In this document: positions 1 through 7,277 of the stretch, piece by piece | Layout of the letters: each line of letters opens with the position of its first letter | Position numbering within the stretch: position 1 is the stretch's first letter | Source of the DNA: Paracoccaceae bacterium | Lineage (GTDB): Bacteria > Pseudomonadota > Alphaproteobacteria > Rhodobacterales > Rhodobacteraceae | NCBI GenBank assembly: GCA_002400675.1 | Contig: NVQY01000048.1 | Span: 1 to 14,398 of the forward strand | Reading direction: 5' to 3' | Length of the DNA: 14,398 nucleotides | Program-made: the position numbers and the translations under genes | Notes under the pieces: model-generated | What the model was told of the DNA's origin: nothing | Database searches by the model: none | The model's input: the letters and a program-made list of their open reading frames with translations, nothing else

Positions 1-773
1 GACGACCCGTTGGCCGCGCCCATCAAATGGCCGATCAGTGACGAGGAAATGCGTTCATCAAACAACACCGGATAGGTGCCAGTGGCCGGTTTGCGCGCGT
101 CCAGCCGTTCGACCGCGCGCTGCCCGGCCAATGCGCCGATCTCTGCTGCGGGGCGCAGATCGCTTTGAAAGGTGCGCCCGTCGCCATCGTAATCACGCTC
201 CATCCCCGCCCCGGTGCCGGCGATGGCCACGCAAGACACCGACCGGCTGGTGCGGGTATAGCCGCCGGAAAACCCGTTGGTGGCGGCGATATGAATCTGA
301 GAACTGCCGTAAGACGCGCTGGCCGATTGCACCTGCGCCACGCCTTTGACCGCCAATGCGGCGGCCTCGGCGGTCAACGCATCCTGTTGCAGGGCGTCCG
401 GGTGCGGCTCGCCCAATGGGTCAGCCAGCTCAAGCGCGTCAATGTCCCAGCCCCGGGCCAGTTGCGCAGGGTCAGCCAAGCCGCAATAGGGATCATCCAG
501 CGCCTCTTGCGCCATGGCAACCGCGCGTTCGGCCATCGCGGCAAGCGTTTCGGGACGCACGTCAGAGGTCGATACAATCGCCTGTTTCTGACCCAACAAC
601 ACCCGCAACCCCAGATCAGTGTTTTCTGATCGTTCGGCGTGTTCCAAGGCACCGGCGCGCATATCAATGGAAATCGACCGGCCCTGAACAACGATGGCAT
701 CGGCGACATCCGCGCCGGCCTTTTTTGCCGCATCCAGCAGCGCCTGACAAAGATCATCCGGGGATAAGGTCAT
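1..773 (-). CDS. pmbA: TldE/PmbA-family protein (5' part; C-terminus outside window)
   Basis: The 257 visible residues begin MTLSPDDLCQALLDAAKKAG and read on without a stop to the left edge. They match the N-terminal domain of TldE/PmbA proteins: an early DIRAG-like element (IDMRAGALEHAER), then LGLRVLLGQKQA and RPETLAAMAERAVAMA. TldE pairs with TldD in a heterodimeric metalloprotease that processes small modified peptides and antitoxins. In that pair TldD, not TldE, carries the HExxxH zinc motif. The part where that motif would lie is not in the window, so the choice of TldE over TldD rests on overall resemblance. The start is supported by AAAGGA (779-784) six bases upstream. It is the last gene read leftward after the DUF2125 gene, with a terminator between them, so it is probably transcribed separately. 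Confidence 0.85.
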   Translation of the reverse strand, partial: MTLSPDDLCQALLDAAKKAGADVADAIVVQGRSISIDMRAGALEHAERSENTDLGLRVLLGQKQAIVSTSDVRPETLAAMAERAVAMAQEALDDPYCGLADPAQLARGWDIDALELADPLGEPHPDALQQDALTAEAAALAVKGVAQVQSASASYGSSQIHIAATNGFSGGYTRTSRSVSCVAIAGTGAGMERDYDGDGRTFQSDLRPAAEIGALAGQRAVERLDARKPATGTYPVLFDERISSSLIGHLMGAANGS

Positions 774-840
774 GGGCGTCCTTTGTGTTTACCTGTCAAA
801 CCGGGGTATCGCCGTGCGCCCGATCCTGCAAGACCCGCGC

Positions 841-874
841 AAACAAAAGAGGGCCGCAACGCGCAGCCCTCTTT
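841..874 (-). terminator. Rho-independent terminator of the DUF2125 gene
   Basis: Perfect 9-bp stem: AAAGAGGGC at 846-854 pairs with GCCCTCTTT at 866-874 around an 11-base loop. Read on the minus strand it is followed by TTTTGTTT. It begins 23 bases after the DUF2125 stop codon and separates that gene from the TldE gene. Confidence 0.85.
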
Positions 875-896
875 CAGTATTAGATGGCGCGAACCG

Positions 897-2411
897 TTAC
901 TTGATGCGCTGACCGTTGGCCATGATCTGACCTTCGCCGTTGATCTCAATCTTGGACTTCAGCGTGTCTTCTCCGTCACCCGGAACCGCCAGCATACCCA
1001 TCATCATCCGCGCGCCCATGGCATCGGAATCCGACATCAGACCCATCTGGATCAACTTGTCCATCAGGCCATTGGCCCCGGACAGTTCCAGATTTGCCGC
1101 GCCGGTTGGCGCAGGAATGCCGTCGAACGAGGCAAGATCGCTGTTGTCAAAGGTGAAGTCACCGGTACCGGACAGTTTCGCCCCCGCCGCAGAGACCAGC
1201 AATTCGTTGATCGTCAGCGCGTTCAGCTCGCCCGGAACGTCGGGCATGTTTTCGGCGATGTTGGGGTCCATATAGTCAACCAGCACCTTGGCTTTGCCGG
1301 AAAGATCAAGAACGACCGTGGCCGGATCACGCGGCAGAACCGCGCCGGGGTCAACCATGCCCCAGATCATATCCGAAATGGTGAAATCGCGCATCTTGAG
1401 GATAAACGAGAAATCCTGCTCTTCGTCGGATTTCGACACCGGCACGTTCACCAGAATCCGCGATTCGGCCATTTGCATATCAACCGGGAACGGCAGCTGA
1501 TTGGTGGTGACGCTGATCGATGTGCCATTCTGGCCAATGTCGTACTTGATACGATCCGCGTCCATCGCGACGTTGAAACGCCCACCCTGCGACGTGCTTG
1601 CAAACGTCATTTGCTCGCCGTCACCGGCCCCAGTCATGTTGGAATTGCCGGACTTGTAGTCAAACACGCCGTCAAAGGCGAAACCAGCCGCCAACATGGC
1701 CGGAAGGTCCGATGTGCCCATGTCCAGAGGAATGCTGCCGCTGCCCTCAAAGGCCAGCCCGACGATGCTGCCCTGAAACGTGCCGCCGTCCTCGGATTCG
1801 GGATCGTCAAAGGCCATGTCGTAGGTCAGGGAATCCGCGCTCATCCGTTGGGAATAGTCGCGCAGGTCGCCGGTTTTCATCTGGGTGCTGCTGATCACGT
1901 TGGTCAGGGTCATGCTGGCGCGGGCCACACCTTCGGGCAGGGTATCACCGGCGACACTCAACGACGCCAGGGCCACGCCGATCTGCGACGCGGTGTAGTT
2001 ATAGTTCAGATCCTTGGGCGATCCGGACACCACCAGCGAATTGCCGCTTTGGGTATAGTTGACCACCACGTCGAATTCGTCGCCGCCATCGGTGCCTTTG
2101 ATATGCATGGGCATGGTGCCGGACATGGTCACGTCAACGGTGCCGTCGCTGTTGCCGGTCAGGATCAGCGTTTGCATGTCGATCGACACCGAGCCTTGGT
2201 TCTGGGGCATCGCCATCGCCATGGTCAGCCCGCTGATGGTCAACGTGTTCCCCGACATGCTTTCGCTGCCGGTCACATCATAGCCATAGCTGACCATATA
2301 GCCTTTCCAGTCGTCCCAGACATCCTGCGCGGTTACCTGCGCGGACGCCATATGCGCCGATGAAATCAACAATATCGCAGCGCCAACGCTCTGCCTGAAA
2401 TGTGCTGTCAT
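897..2411 (-). CDS. Secreted DUF2125-family protein
   Basis: A 504-residue protein with a Sec signal peptide: a hydrophobic stretch at residues 9-18 and a likely cut after SAHMASA (residues 18-24), before Gln25. The mature part is rich in Gly, Ser, Asp and Met and in short alternating beta-like segments (for example LTISGLTMAMAM, VDVTMSGTMPMHI). It ends in a lysine-poor, beta-type tail. No catalytic motif or membrane anchor is seen beyond the signal peptide. I recognise it as the DUF2125 family, of about this length in Rhodobacteraceae and of unknown function. The likely location is the periplasm. The start has AAGGG about seven bases upstream. It is transcribed divergently from the SDR trio across 134 bases and ends before a strong terminator, so it is probably monocistronic. 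Confidence 0.85.
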   Translation of the reverse strand: MTAHFRQSVGAAILLISSAHMASAQVTAQDVWDDWKGYMVSYGYDVTGSESMSGNTLTISGLTMAMAMPQNQGSVSIDMQTLILTGNSDGTVDVTMSGTMPMHIKGTDGGDEFDVVVNYTQSGNSLVVSGSPKDLNYNYTASQIGVALASLSVAGDTLPEGVARASMTLTNVISSTQMKTGDLRDYSQRMSADSLTYDMAFDDPESEDGGTFQGSIVGLAFEGSGSIPLDMGTSDLPAMLAAGFAFDGVFDYKSGNSNMTGAGDGEQMTFASTSQGGRFNVAMDADRIKYDIGQNGTSISVTTNQLPFPVDMQMAESRILVNVPVSKSDEEQDFSFILKMRDFTISDMIWGMVDPGAVLPRDPATVVLDLSGKAKVLVDYMDPNIAENMPDVPGELNALTINELLVSAAGAKLSGTGDFTFDNSDLASFDGIPAPTGAANLELSGANGLMDKLIQMGLMSDSDAMGARMMMGMLAVPGDGEDTLKSKIEINGEGQIMANGQRIK

Positions 2412-2489
2412 AAGAGAACCCTTCCCAATATTAATGTCCGGTCTGCGCCCTTGTCCCGGTGAAAACCACCAAGAGGCCGGGGGTGGACC

Positions 2490-2518
2490 ATACTCTTCGT
2501 CCGCATTACCACGGTCAA
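2490..2518 (-). promoter_or_regulatory. Candidate sigma-70 promoter for the DUF2125 gene
   Basis: On the minus strand TTGACC (2513-2518) is followed, after exactly 17 bases, by GAGTAT (2490-2495). The -35 box matches 5 of 6 consensus positions. The -10 box keeps only the key second A, fifth A and final T. It lies 79 bases before the DUF2125 start, in the divergent intergenic region 2412-2545. I saw no equally good promoter on the plus strand for the SDR gene. TATAGA at 2520-2525 lies so close to that gene's ribosome binding site that it is unlikely to be its -10 box. Confidence 0.4.
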
Positions 2519-2545
2519 GTATAGAATGTTGAGGGGAAAAATGCG

Positions 2546-3295
2546 ATGGATATGACAGGAAAGACCGTTCTGATTACCGGCGCAAGCCGTGGAATCGGGG
2601 CCGATGCCGGGCGGATTTTTGCCGGTGCCGGGGCCAATGTCGTTCTATTGGCGCGCAGCAGTGATGAAATCAACGCCCTTGCCGGCGAAATCGGCGATGC
2701 CGCGCTGGCGCTGACCTGTGACGTTGCCGATTATGCGCAGGTCGAAACGGCGGTTCAGACCACGGTCGAAAAATTCGGCGGGCTGGATGTGCTGATCGGC
2801 AATGCCAGCGTCATCGCGCCGATATCGCACCTGCGCGACGCCAACCCCGTGGGCTGGGGTCAGGCCATCGACATCAACCTCAAAGGCGTGTTTCACGGTA
2901 TGCGCGCGGCGTTGCCGGTGATGCTCAAATCCGGCGGCGGCACCGTTCTGACGCTTAGTTCCGGCGCCGCGCATAGCCCGATAGAGGCCTGGAGCCACTA
3001 TTGTTCCTCCAAGGCAGGCGCCGCGATGATGACCGCCTGCCTCGACAAGGAAGAGCGTGAAAACGGCATTCGCGCGCTCGGCCTGTCGCCCGGCACCGTG
3101 GCCACCGACATGCAGCGCAAGATCAAGGCATCCGGCATCAACCCGGTCAGCAAACTGGCATGGGAAGACCACATTCCCGCCGAATGGGTGGCGCGCACGC
3201 TGTTGTGGATGTGTTCGGCGGATGCGGACGAATTCATCGGCTCTGAAATCACCCTGCGCGACGAAGCCATCCGCAAACGGGTCGGCCTTACATGA
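2546..3295 (+). CDS. SDR-family NAD(P)-dependent oxidoreductase
   Basis: A 249-residue classical short-chain dehydrogenase/reductase. The nucleotide-binding TGASRGIG lies at residues 11-18. The structural NNAG motif is replaced by GNAS (85-88). The catalytic tetrad is complete: Asn111 (in INLKG), Ser139, Tyr152 and Lys156 (YxxxK), followed by the SPGTVATDM segment. Arg37 at the end of the second strand suggests NADP(H) preference, which is inference. The substrate cannot be read from the sequence. GAGGGG at 2531-2536 supports this start. An ATG at 2541 is in another frame, and ATG 2552 (Met3) is possible but further from the binding site. The stop overlaps the start of the next gene as ATGA, so translation is probably coupled to the crotonase and the flavoprotein. 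Confidence 0.92.
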   Translation: MDMTGKTVLITGASRGIGADAGRIFAGAGANVVLLARSSDEINALAGEIGDAALALTCDVADYAQVETAVQTTVEKFGGLDVLIGNASVIAPISHLRDANPVGWGQAIDINLKGVFHGMRAALPVMLKSGGGTVLTLSSGAAHSPIEAWSHYCSSKAGAAMMTACLDKEERENGIRALGLSPGTVATDMQRKIKASGINPVSKLAWEDHIPAEWVARTLLWMCSADADEFIGSEITLRDEAIRKRVGLT

Positions 3296-3915
3296 TCCGA
3301 CTGGACAAACACGCAGGCCTTTGGACGGTGACCATCGACCGGCCCGACAAGGCCAATTCTCTGACCGGGGCAATGCTGGGCGAACTGGTTGGGATTGCCC
3401 GCGATGCCAAAGACGCCCGCGCGCTGATCCTGACCGGTCAGGGCCGGGTGTTCAGTGCTGGCGCCGATCTGGACGAAGCCCGCGCCGGGCTGGCCACCTC
3501 GCCCTTGTGGGAACAGCTATCGGGGGCGATTGCCGCCCTGCCCTGCCTGACGATCGCCGCGCTGAACGGCACGCTGGCGGGCGGGGCAAACGGCATGGCG
3601 CTGGCCTGTGATCTGCGCATATCCGTGCCCGGCGCCAAGGTGTTTTACCCGGTGATGAAGCTGGGTTATCTGCCGCAACCTTCTGATCCGGGCCGCATGG
3701 CCGCACTGATCGGCCCCGCGCGCACCAAGCTGATCCTGATGGCCGGGCAAAAGATCACCGCGCACGAGGCTTACGCCTTTGGCCTGATCGACCGGATCGT
3801 CGCCCCCGAAGATCTGATGGACACCGCCCGCGCGCTTACGGTTGATAGTTGCGCCGCACCACGCGAAATTGCCGATGGAATTGCCGCGCTTTGCGGATAC
3901 AAGGACTTAACGTGA
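3292..3915 (+). CDS. Short crotonase-fold protein (enoyl-CoA hydratase/isomerase family)
   Basis: A 207-residue crotonase-superfamily protein. The CoA/oxyanion-hole elements are present: FSAGADL at 54-60 and AGGANGMALACDLRI at 96-110. Enoyl-CoA hydratases place two catalytic glutamates in GGGCE and QPE (Glu144 and Glu164 in the rat enzyme). By my alignment these positions are Gly101 and Val121 (YPVMKLG) here, so simple hydratase activity is doubtful. The protein is also about 50 residues shorter than the usual 255-260: it ends soon after AYAFGLIDRIVAPEDL and lacks most of the C-terminal helical trimerisation part. Isomerase, hydrolase, decarboxylase or non-catalytic roles are all possible. 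It overlaps the SDR gene by 4 bases and the flavoprotein gene by 4 bases. Confidence 0.85.
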   Translation: MIRLDKHAGLWTVTIDRPDKANSLTGAMLGELVGIARDAKDARALILTGQGRVFSAGADLDEARAGLATSPLWEQLSGAIAALPCLTIAALNGTLAGGANGMALACDLRISVPGAKVFYPVMKLGYLPQPSDPGRMAALIGPARTKLILMAGQKITAHEAYAFGLIDRIVAPEDLMDTARALTVDSCAAPREIADGIAALCGYKDLT

Positions 3916-5117
3916 CACAGACTCCCAAGCCTACCGCCCTTGTCATCGGTGCCGGCCCTGCCGGGCTGATGGCCGCCGAAGAACTGGCGCGCGCAGGCTG
4001 CGCCGTGACCATAGCCGAGGCCAAACCGTCAGCCGGCCGTAAGTTGCTGATGGCCGGAAAATCCGGGCTGAACCTGACCCGCGACCAGCCATTTGACGCC
4101 TTTGTCACCGCTTACGACGAAGCCACCCCGTGGCTAAAGCCCATAATCGCCGCCTTTGATGCCGAGGCGGTTCAGGCCTGGGCGCGCGACCTTGGGCAGG
4201 ACGTGTTCACCGGCACCACCGGGCGGGTTTTCCCCAAAACGATGAAGGCCTCGCCGCTGTTGCGCGCATGGCTCGGACGGTTGGCAACGCTTGGCGTGAC
4301 GCTGCAAACCCGCTGGCGCTGGACCGGCTGGAATGATGGCAAGGCCACGTTTGACACCCCAGAGGGACGGGTGGATTTCGCCGCCGATGTCACCGTTCTG
4401 GCCTTGGGCGGGGCAAGCTGGTCGCGCCTTGGTTCGGACGGGCAGTGGGCCGGCGTGCTGCAATCCAAGGGCGTGACGCTTGCGCCCTTCACCCCCGCCA
4501 ACGCCGGGCTGCGGCTTGACTGGTCACCACATATGGCCCCGGTGTTTGGCCAGCCCCTGAAAGGTGTGGCCTTTCAAGCCGGACCATACACCTCGCGCGG
4601 CGAAGCGGTGATCACCAAACGCGGGCTAGAGGGCGGCGGCATCTATTCCATCAGCCGGGGCATCCGCGAAGGTCACGCGCTGATGGTCGACCTGTTCCCC
4701 GACCTGTCGGCCAACGACCTTGCCACCCGACTCGCGCGCCCACGCGGCAAGGCAAGCTGGGCCAACCACCTGCGCAAGGTGTTGAAACCCGGACCCGCGC
4801 GCACTGCCTTACTGAACGAATTTGGCCGCCCCTTGCCGTCGGACCCCGGCGCGCTGGCCACGTTGATCAAGGCTTTGCCGGTTGGCCCTGTGCAACTGGC
4901 CCCACTGGACGAAGCGATCTCAACCGCAGGCGGCGTGACGCAGGGGGCCATGACCGATGGGTTGATGCTGCGCGATCTGCCGGGGGTGTTCTGCGCTGGC
5001 GAAATGTTGGACTGGGAGGCCCCGACAGGCGGCTATCTGTTGACCGCCTGCCTTGCCACCGGGCGCTGGGCCGGGCGTTCTGCCGCCGACTATCTGCGGC
5101 AGAACAAAGAAGATTAA
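3912..5117 (+). CDS. TIGR03862-family FAD flavoprotein (HI0933/BaiN-like)
   Basis: 401 residues. The FAD-binding Rossmann motif VIGAGPAGLMAAEELA lies at residues 11-26, with an acidic residue ending the second strand (IAEAK). GRKLLMAGKSGLNLT (42-56) matches the family's second signature, where HI0933/BaiN relatives have a GGGRCN version. A C-terminal FAD segment, GVFCAGEMLDWEAPTGGYLL, completes the fold. The family is soluble and probably NAD(P)H-dependent, but its substrate is unknown. I chose the GTG at 3912 as start: AAGGA at 3901-3905 is well placed, it gives a GTGA overlap with the crotonase stop, and translation from it reaches the Rossmann strand at once. An upstream in-frame start at 3849 would add 21 unrelated residues read inside the crotonase gene. 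Its TAA stop overlaps the stop of the opposing GST gene. Confidence 0.88.
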   Translation: MTQTPKPTALVIGAGPAGLMAAEELARAGCAVTIAEAKPSAGRKLLMAGKSGLNLTRDQPFDAFVTAYDEATPWLKPIIAAFDAEAVQAWARDLGQDVFTGTTGRVFPKTMKASPLLRAWLGRLATLGVTLQTRWRWTGWNDGKATFDTPEGRVDFAADVTVLALGGASWSRLGSDGQWAGVLQSKGVTLAPFTPANAGLRLDWSPHMAPVFGQPLKGVAFQAGPYTSRGEAVITKRGLEGGGIYSISRGIREGHALMVDLFPDLSANDLATRLARPRGKASWANHLRKVLKPGPARTALLNEFGRPLPSDPGALATLIKALPVGPVQLAPLDEAISTAGGVTQGAMTDGLMLRDLPGVFCAGEMLDWEAPTGGYLLTACLATGRWAGRSAADYLRQNKED

Positions 5118-5704
5118 GCCGCGTAGGCCTTTGCCCGCTTGAACGCATCCCGTTCGCGCATCTCTTTGGCATAGGCCTGCATCTTTTCGTTATCGCTCGG
5201 GAATTTCGCGCCAAACGCCCAGTTCAGACAATGGGTGCAGATGATATCGGCGATGGTCATCGTCTCTCCCATCAAAAACGGCCCTTCCAGACGGTCGGCC
5301 AGACGGTCCACATTGCGGGCAAATTCCCATTGCAGGCTGGGTGTTACCTCTGGCACGCGCTTGTCTTCGGGTAGTGCGAAACTATGGCGTGCGGCGGTCC
5401 ACAACACCGCGTCCAGTTCGTCCAGAATGGCGTGAGTCAGGGCGTCTTGTTTGGCCCTCTCAATGGTCCCGGCAGGAAAGGTCAGCTTGCCATGCTTATC
5501 CGCCAGGTAAGTAATGATCGCGGTGGAATCCAACAGACAGTCATCGCCGTCCATCAACGCAGGCACCTTGCCCGACGGGTTATGCGCGTAGATTTCATCA
5601 CTATGCGGCGCGGCCGGAACCAGTTCGAACGGCTCGCCAATTTCCTCTAGCATCCATAGCACACGAAACGCGCGGGTCTGAGGTTTGCCAATGACTTTAT
5701 ACAT
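5114..5704 (-). CDS. Glutathione S-transferase family protein
   Basis: A 196-residue soluble GST. The thioredoxin-like N-terminal domain runs over about residues 1-75: MYKVIGKPQTRAFRVLWMLE, cis-proline at Val47-Pro48 (GKVPALMDGD), and Asp59-Ser60 of DSTAI for the glutathione gamma-glutamyl group. An all-helical C-terminal domain follows, with the N-capping segment TIADIICTHCLNWA. The usual Ser/Cys near residue 10 is Gln9-Thr10, so catalytic type is unclear. The start at 5704 is supported by AAAGGG (5711-5716) six bases upstream. An in-frame ATG at 5746 would add 14 residues before the first strand and is less likely. It lies 59 bases after holA on the same strand and could be the last gene of the leuS-lptE-holA unit. 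The substrate is unknown. Confidence 0.88.
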   Translation of the reverse strand: MYKVIGKPQTRAFRVLWMLEEIGEPFELVPAAPHSDEIYAHNPSGKVPALMDGDDCLLDSTAIITYLADKHGKLTFPAGTIERAKQDALTHAILDELDAVLWTAARHSFALPEDKRVPEVTPSLQWEFARNVDRLADRLEGPFLMGETMTIADIICTHCLNWAFGAKFPSDNEKMQAYAKEMRERDAFKRAKAYAA

Positions 5705-5763
5705 GATGATCCCTTTGCTGAATTTCGGCCAAACTCTGCGCTGCACGCGGATAGGTCAAGGGG

Positions 5764-6795
5764 TCAGCGCCGGTTTGGCCGCAACATCGCCAACCGGATC
5801 AACGCGCGTTCCACCACCGCCATCGCCGGGGCGGTCTGCCCGGCGGACCGTAGCTGCAAATCGGTATCGGTCAACACCGTCAGCGCCGTTTCCAGCCGCT
5901 CCGGTCCCCAGCTTTGGGCTTGCCGCACGATCCGGTCGCGGCGTTTGCCGTAAACCGGTGGGCGCAACCGGCCAACGCCCGCCGCCGCCCCGCCGGGATC
6001 CGATGCGGCGCGGTACAGCATGCGGAAATGCCTTGTAGCCCCGATGCACAGGCCGACCGGATTTGTACCCTGCGCCTGAAGCCGCCGTATCAGCGGGCCG
6101 ATCTTGTCGCTTTGCGCCTCGGCCACCACGTTCAGAACATCGTCCAGTGCCGCCTCGGTCGATTGCGGGGCGCAGGCGTCAACATCCTCAAGGCTCAGCG
6201 GGCTGTCGTCCTGATACTTATACAGCGCCAGCTTTTCCACCGTGCGGGCAAAATCCCCCGGTCCCAGATCGGCGGCCAGTCCGTTCAACGAAGCCATGAC
6301 ATCACCCGGAACCGATTTGATCCCGGCCTCGGACAGAGTGCGTTCAATCTCTGCCCGTGTGGGCGGCTCGTCATAAATGCCAACCGCAAAAGCGTTTGGA
6401 TGGCCCTCAAACATCTTGCGCAGTTTTGATGTGGGCTTTAACGCCCCCGCCGTGACGATGATCTGCGCGTCGCCCGGTTGCCAGTCCTGCAACGCCGTGG
6501 CGATGGCCGGGGCGGCAACGTCGGTGACCTCTTCGACAAACGCCGCACGCGGGCCGGGAAAGAACCCGACCGCCTTGATCGCGTCCATCAACAACACCGG
6601 TTCCTTGCGCAAATCTGCCCCGGCCATCCGGGTCAGGCGCATTTCCTCGTCGGCGGTTTTGCCCAAAAGCGCCGCGAGAACCTGCTGGCGTTTCAGCGCC
6701 ACGCGCATTGCGTCAGCCCCGTAGATCAGCAATCCGGTGCGCTCGGGGTCGGGCTTGGTAAAATAGCGATCCGCATCACGCGGGTTCAGCTTCAT
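5764..6795 (-). CDS. holA: DNA polymerase III subunit delta
   Basis: A 343-residue protein, the same length as E. coli HolA. Delta is the clamp-loader subunit that opens the beta sliding clamp. The N-terminal AAA+-like domain starts LLIYGADAMRVALKRQQV (residues 22-39). It contains the acceptor-type segment KAVGFFPGPRAAFVEEV and the conserved QDWQPGDAQIIVTAGALKPTSKLRKMFE. A functional P-loop is absent, as is normal for delta. The C-terminal collar part includes AALDDVLNVVAEAQ and LCIGATRHFRMLYRA. The start codon overlaps the lptE stop as ATGA, which implies translational coupling. The arrangement leuS-lptE-holA is common in alphaproteobacteria. Confidence 0.92.
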   Translation of the reverse strand: MKLNPRDADRYFTKPDPERTGLLIYGADAMRVALKRQQVLAALLGKTADEEMRLTRMAGADLRKEPVLLMDAIKAVGFFPGPRAAFVEEVTDVAAPAIATALQDWQPGDAQIIVTAGALKPTSKLRKMFEGHPNAFAVGIYDEPPTRAEIERTLSEAGIKSVPGDVMASLNGLAADLGPGDFARTVEKLALYKYQDDSPLSLEDVDACAPQSTEAALDDVLNVVAEAQSDKIGPLIRRLQAQGTNPVGLCIGATRHFRMLYRAASDPGGAAAGVGRLRPPVYGKRRDRIVRQAQSWGPERLETALTVLTDTDLQLRSAGQTAPAMAVVERALIRLAMLRPNRR

Positions 6796-7277
6796 TGCGG
6801 CAGGTCCGTGGTGGAATACAGCCGGGTAGTGATCTGATCGGCCAGAATGACCATCAGTCGTTCATGTGCATCCCGTTCGGCGGCAAGGGTTTCAACCGTT
6901 GACCCGGTGGCGGAATAGCCGGTGAAATTGTCGATCGACCCGGTGGCGATGACGTCGTCGCCGGCGATTTCTATCAGTTCATAATCGACCTTGCCGACAA
7001 CGCTGTAACGGGTGGTTTCGTTCGAGGCGGTGATCGCTTGCCCCTGCGCGCCCGTAGCCAGCACCAGCGACAGCTTGTAAACTGCCGGGTTGGGCCGCCC
7101 CAGCCGTTCCTCAAGGTTTTGCACCAACAGGTAACTATCAACCGATTCGGGGGCCGCGACTTCGACTTTGCCGCGCAAGGCCGAGGCGGTGCCACCGGGC
7201 GCATAGACCGGGGTGAATCCACAAGCAGCAAGGACCAGTGGCAACATCAACAGGAAACGGCGGCTAAACAACGACAT
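6792..7277 (-). CDS. lptE: LPS-assembly lipoprotein LptE
   Basis: A 161-residue lipoprotein. The N-terminus is MSLFSRRF followed by a hydrophobic stretch and the lipobox LAAC, with Cys19 as the lipidation site, then [10 protein letters not shown], a typical LptE opening. The body has the family's [17 protein letters not shown] strand pair and a C-terminal helix with [23 protein letters not shown]. LptE plugs the LptD barrel and helps place lipopolysaccharide in the outer leaflet. Its first 14 bases overlap the end of leuS and its stop overlaps the start of holA. Both features point to one co-translated unit. Confidence 0.88.
   Translation of the reverse strand: MSLFSRRFLLMLPLVLAACGFTPVYAPGGTASALRGKVEVAAPESVDSYLLVQNLEERLGRPNPAVYKLSLVLATGAQGQAITASNETTRYSVVGKVDYELIEIAGDDVIATGSIDNFTGYSATGSTVETLAAERDAHERLMVILADQITTRLYSTTDLPQ

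Noticed and set aside
794..799. Perfect TTGACA on the minus strand before the TldE gene
   Set aside because: A matching -10 box 16-18 bases downstream would fall on the ribosome binding site or start codon, and no TATAAT-like sequence is there.
38..883. Overlapping plus-strand open frames, and a minus-strand frame at 374-757
   Set aside because: All are shadows of the TldE/PmbA gene, whose correct frame (1-773, minus) reads a recognisable protein through to the edge.
783..2363. Plus-strand open frame of 526 codons
   Set aside because: It is antisense to the DUF2125 gene, is rich in His, Arg and Gly in the manner of a shadow frame, and resembles no family. The opposite strand has a signal peptide, a ribosome binding site and a terminator.
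3849..3911. 21-residue N-terminal extension of the flavoprotein
   Set aside because: It lies inside the crotonase gene. The GTG at 3912 has a well placed AAGGA and starts just before the Rossmann motif.
5705..5746. Longer GST start adding 14 residues
   Set aside because: The ATG at 5704 has AAAGGG six bases upstream and begins exactly at the first GST strand.
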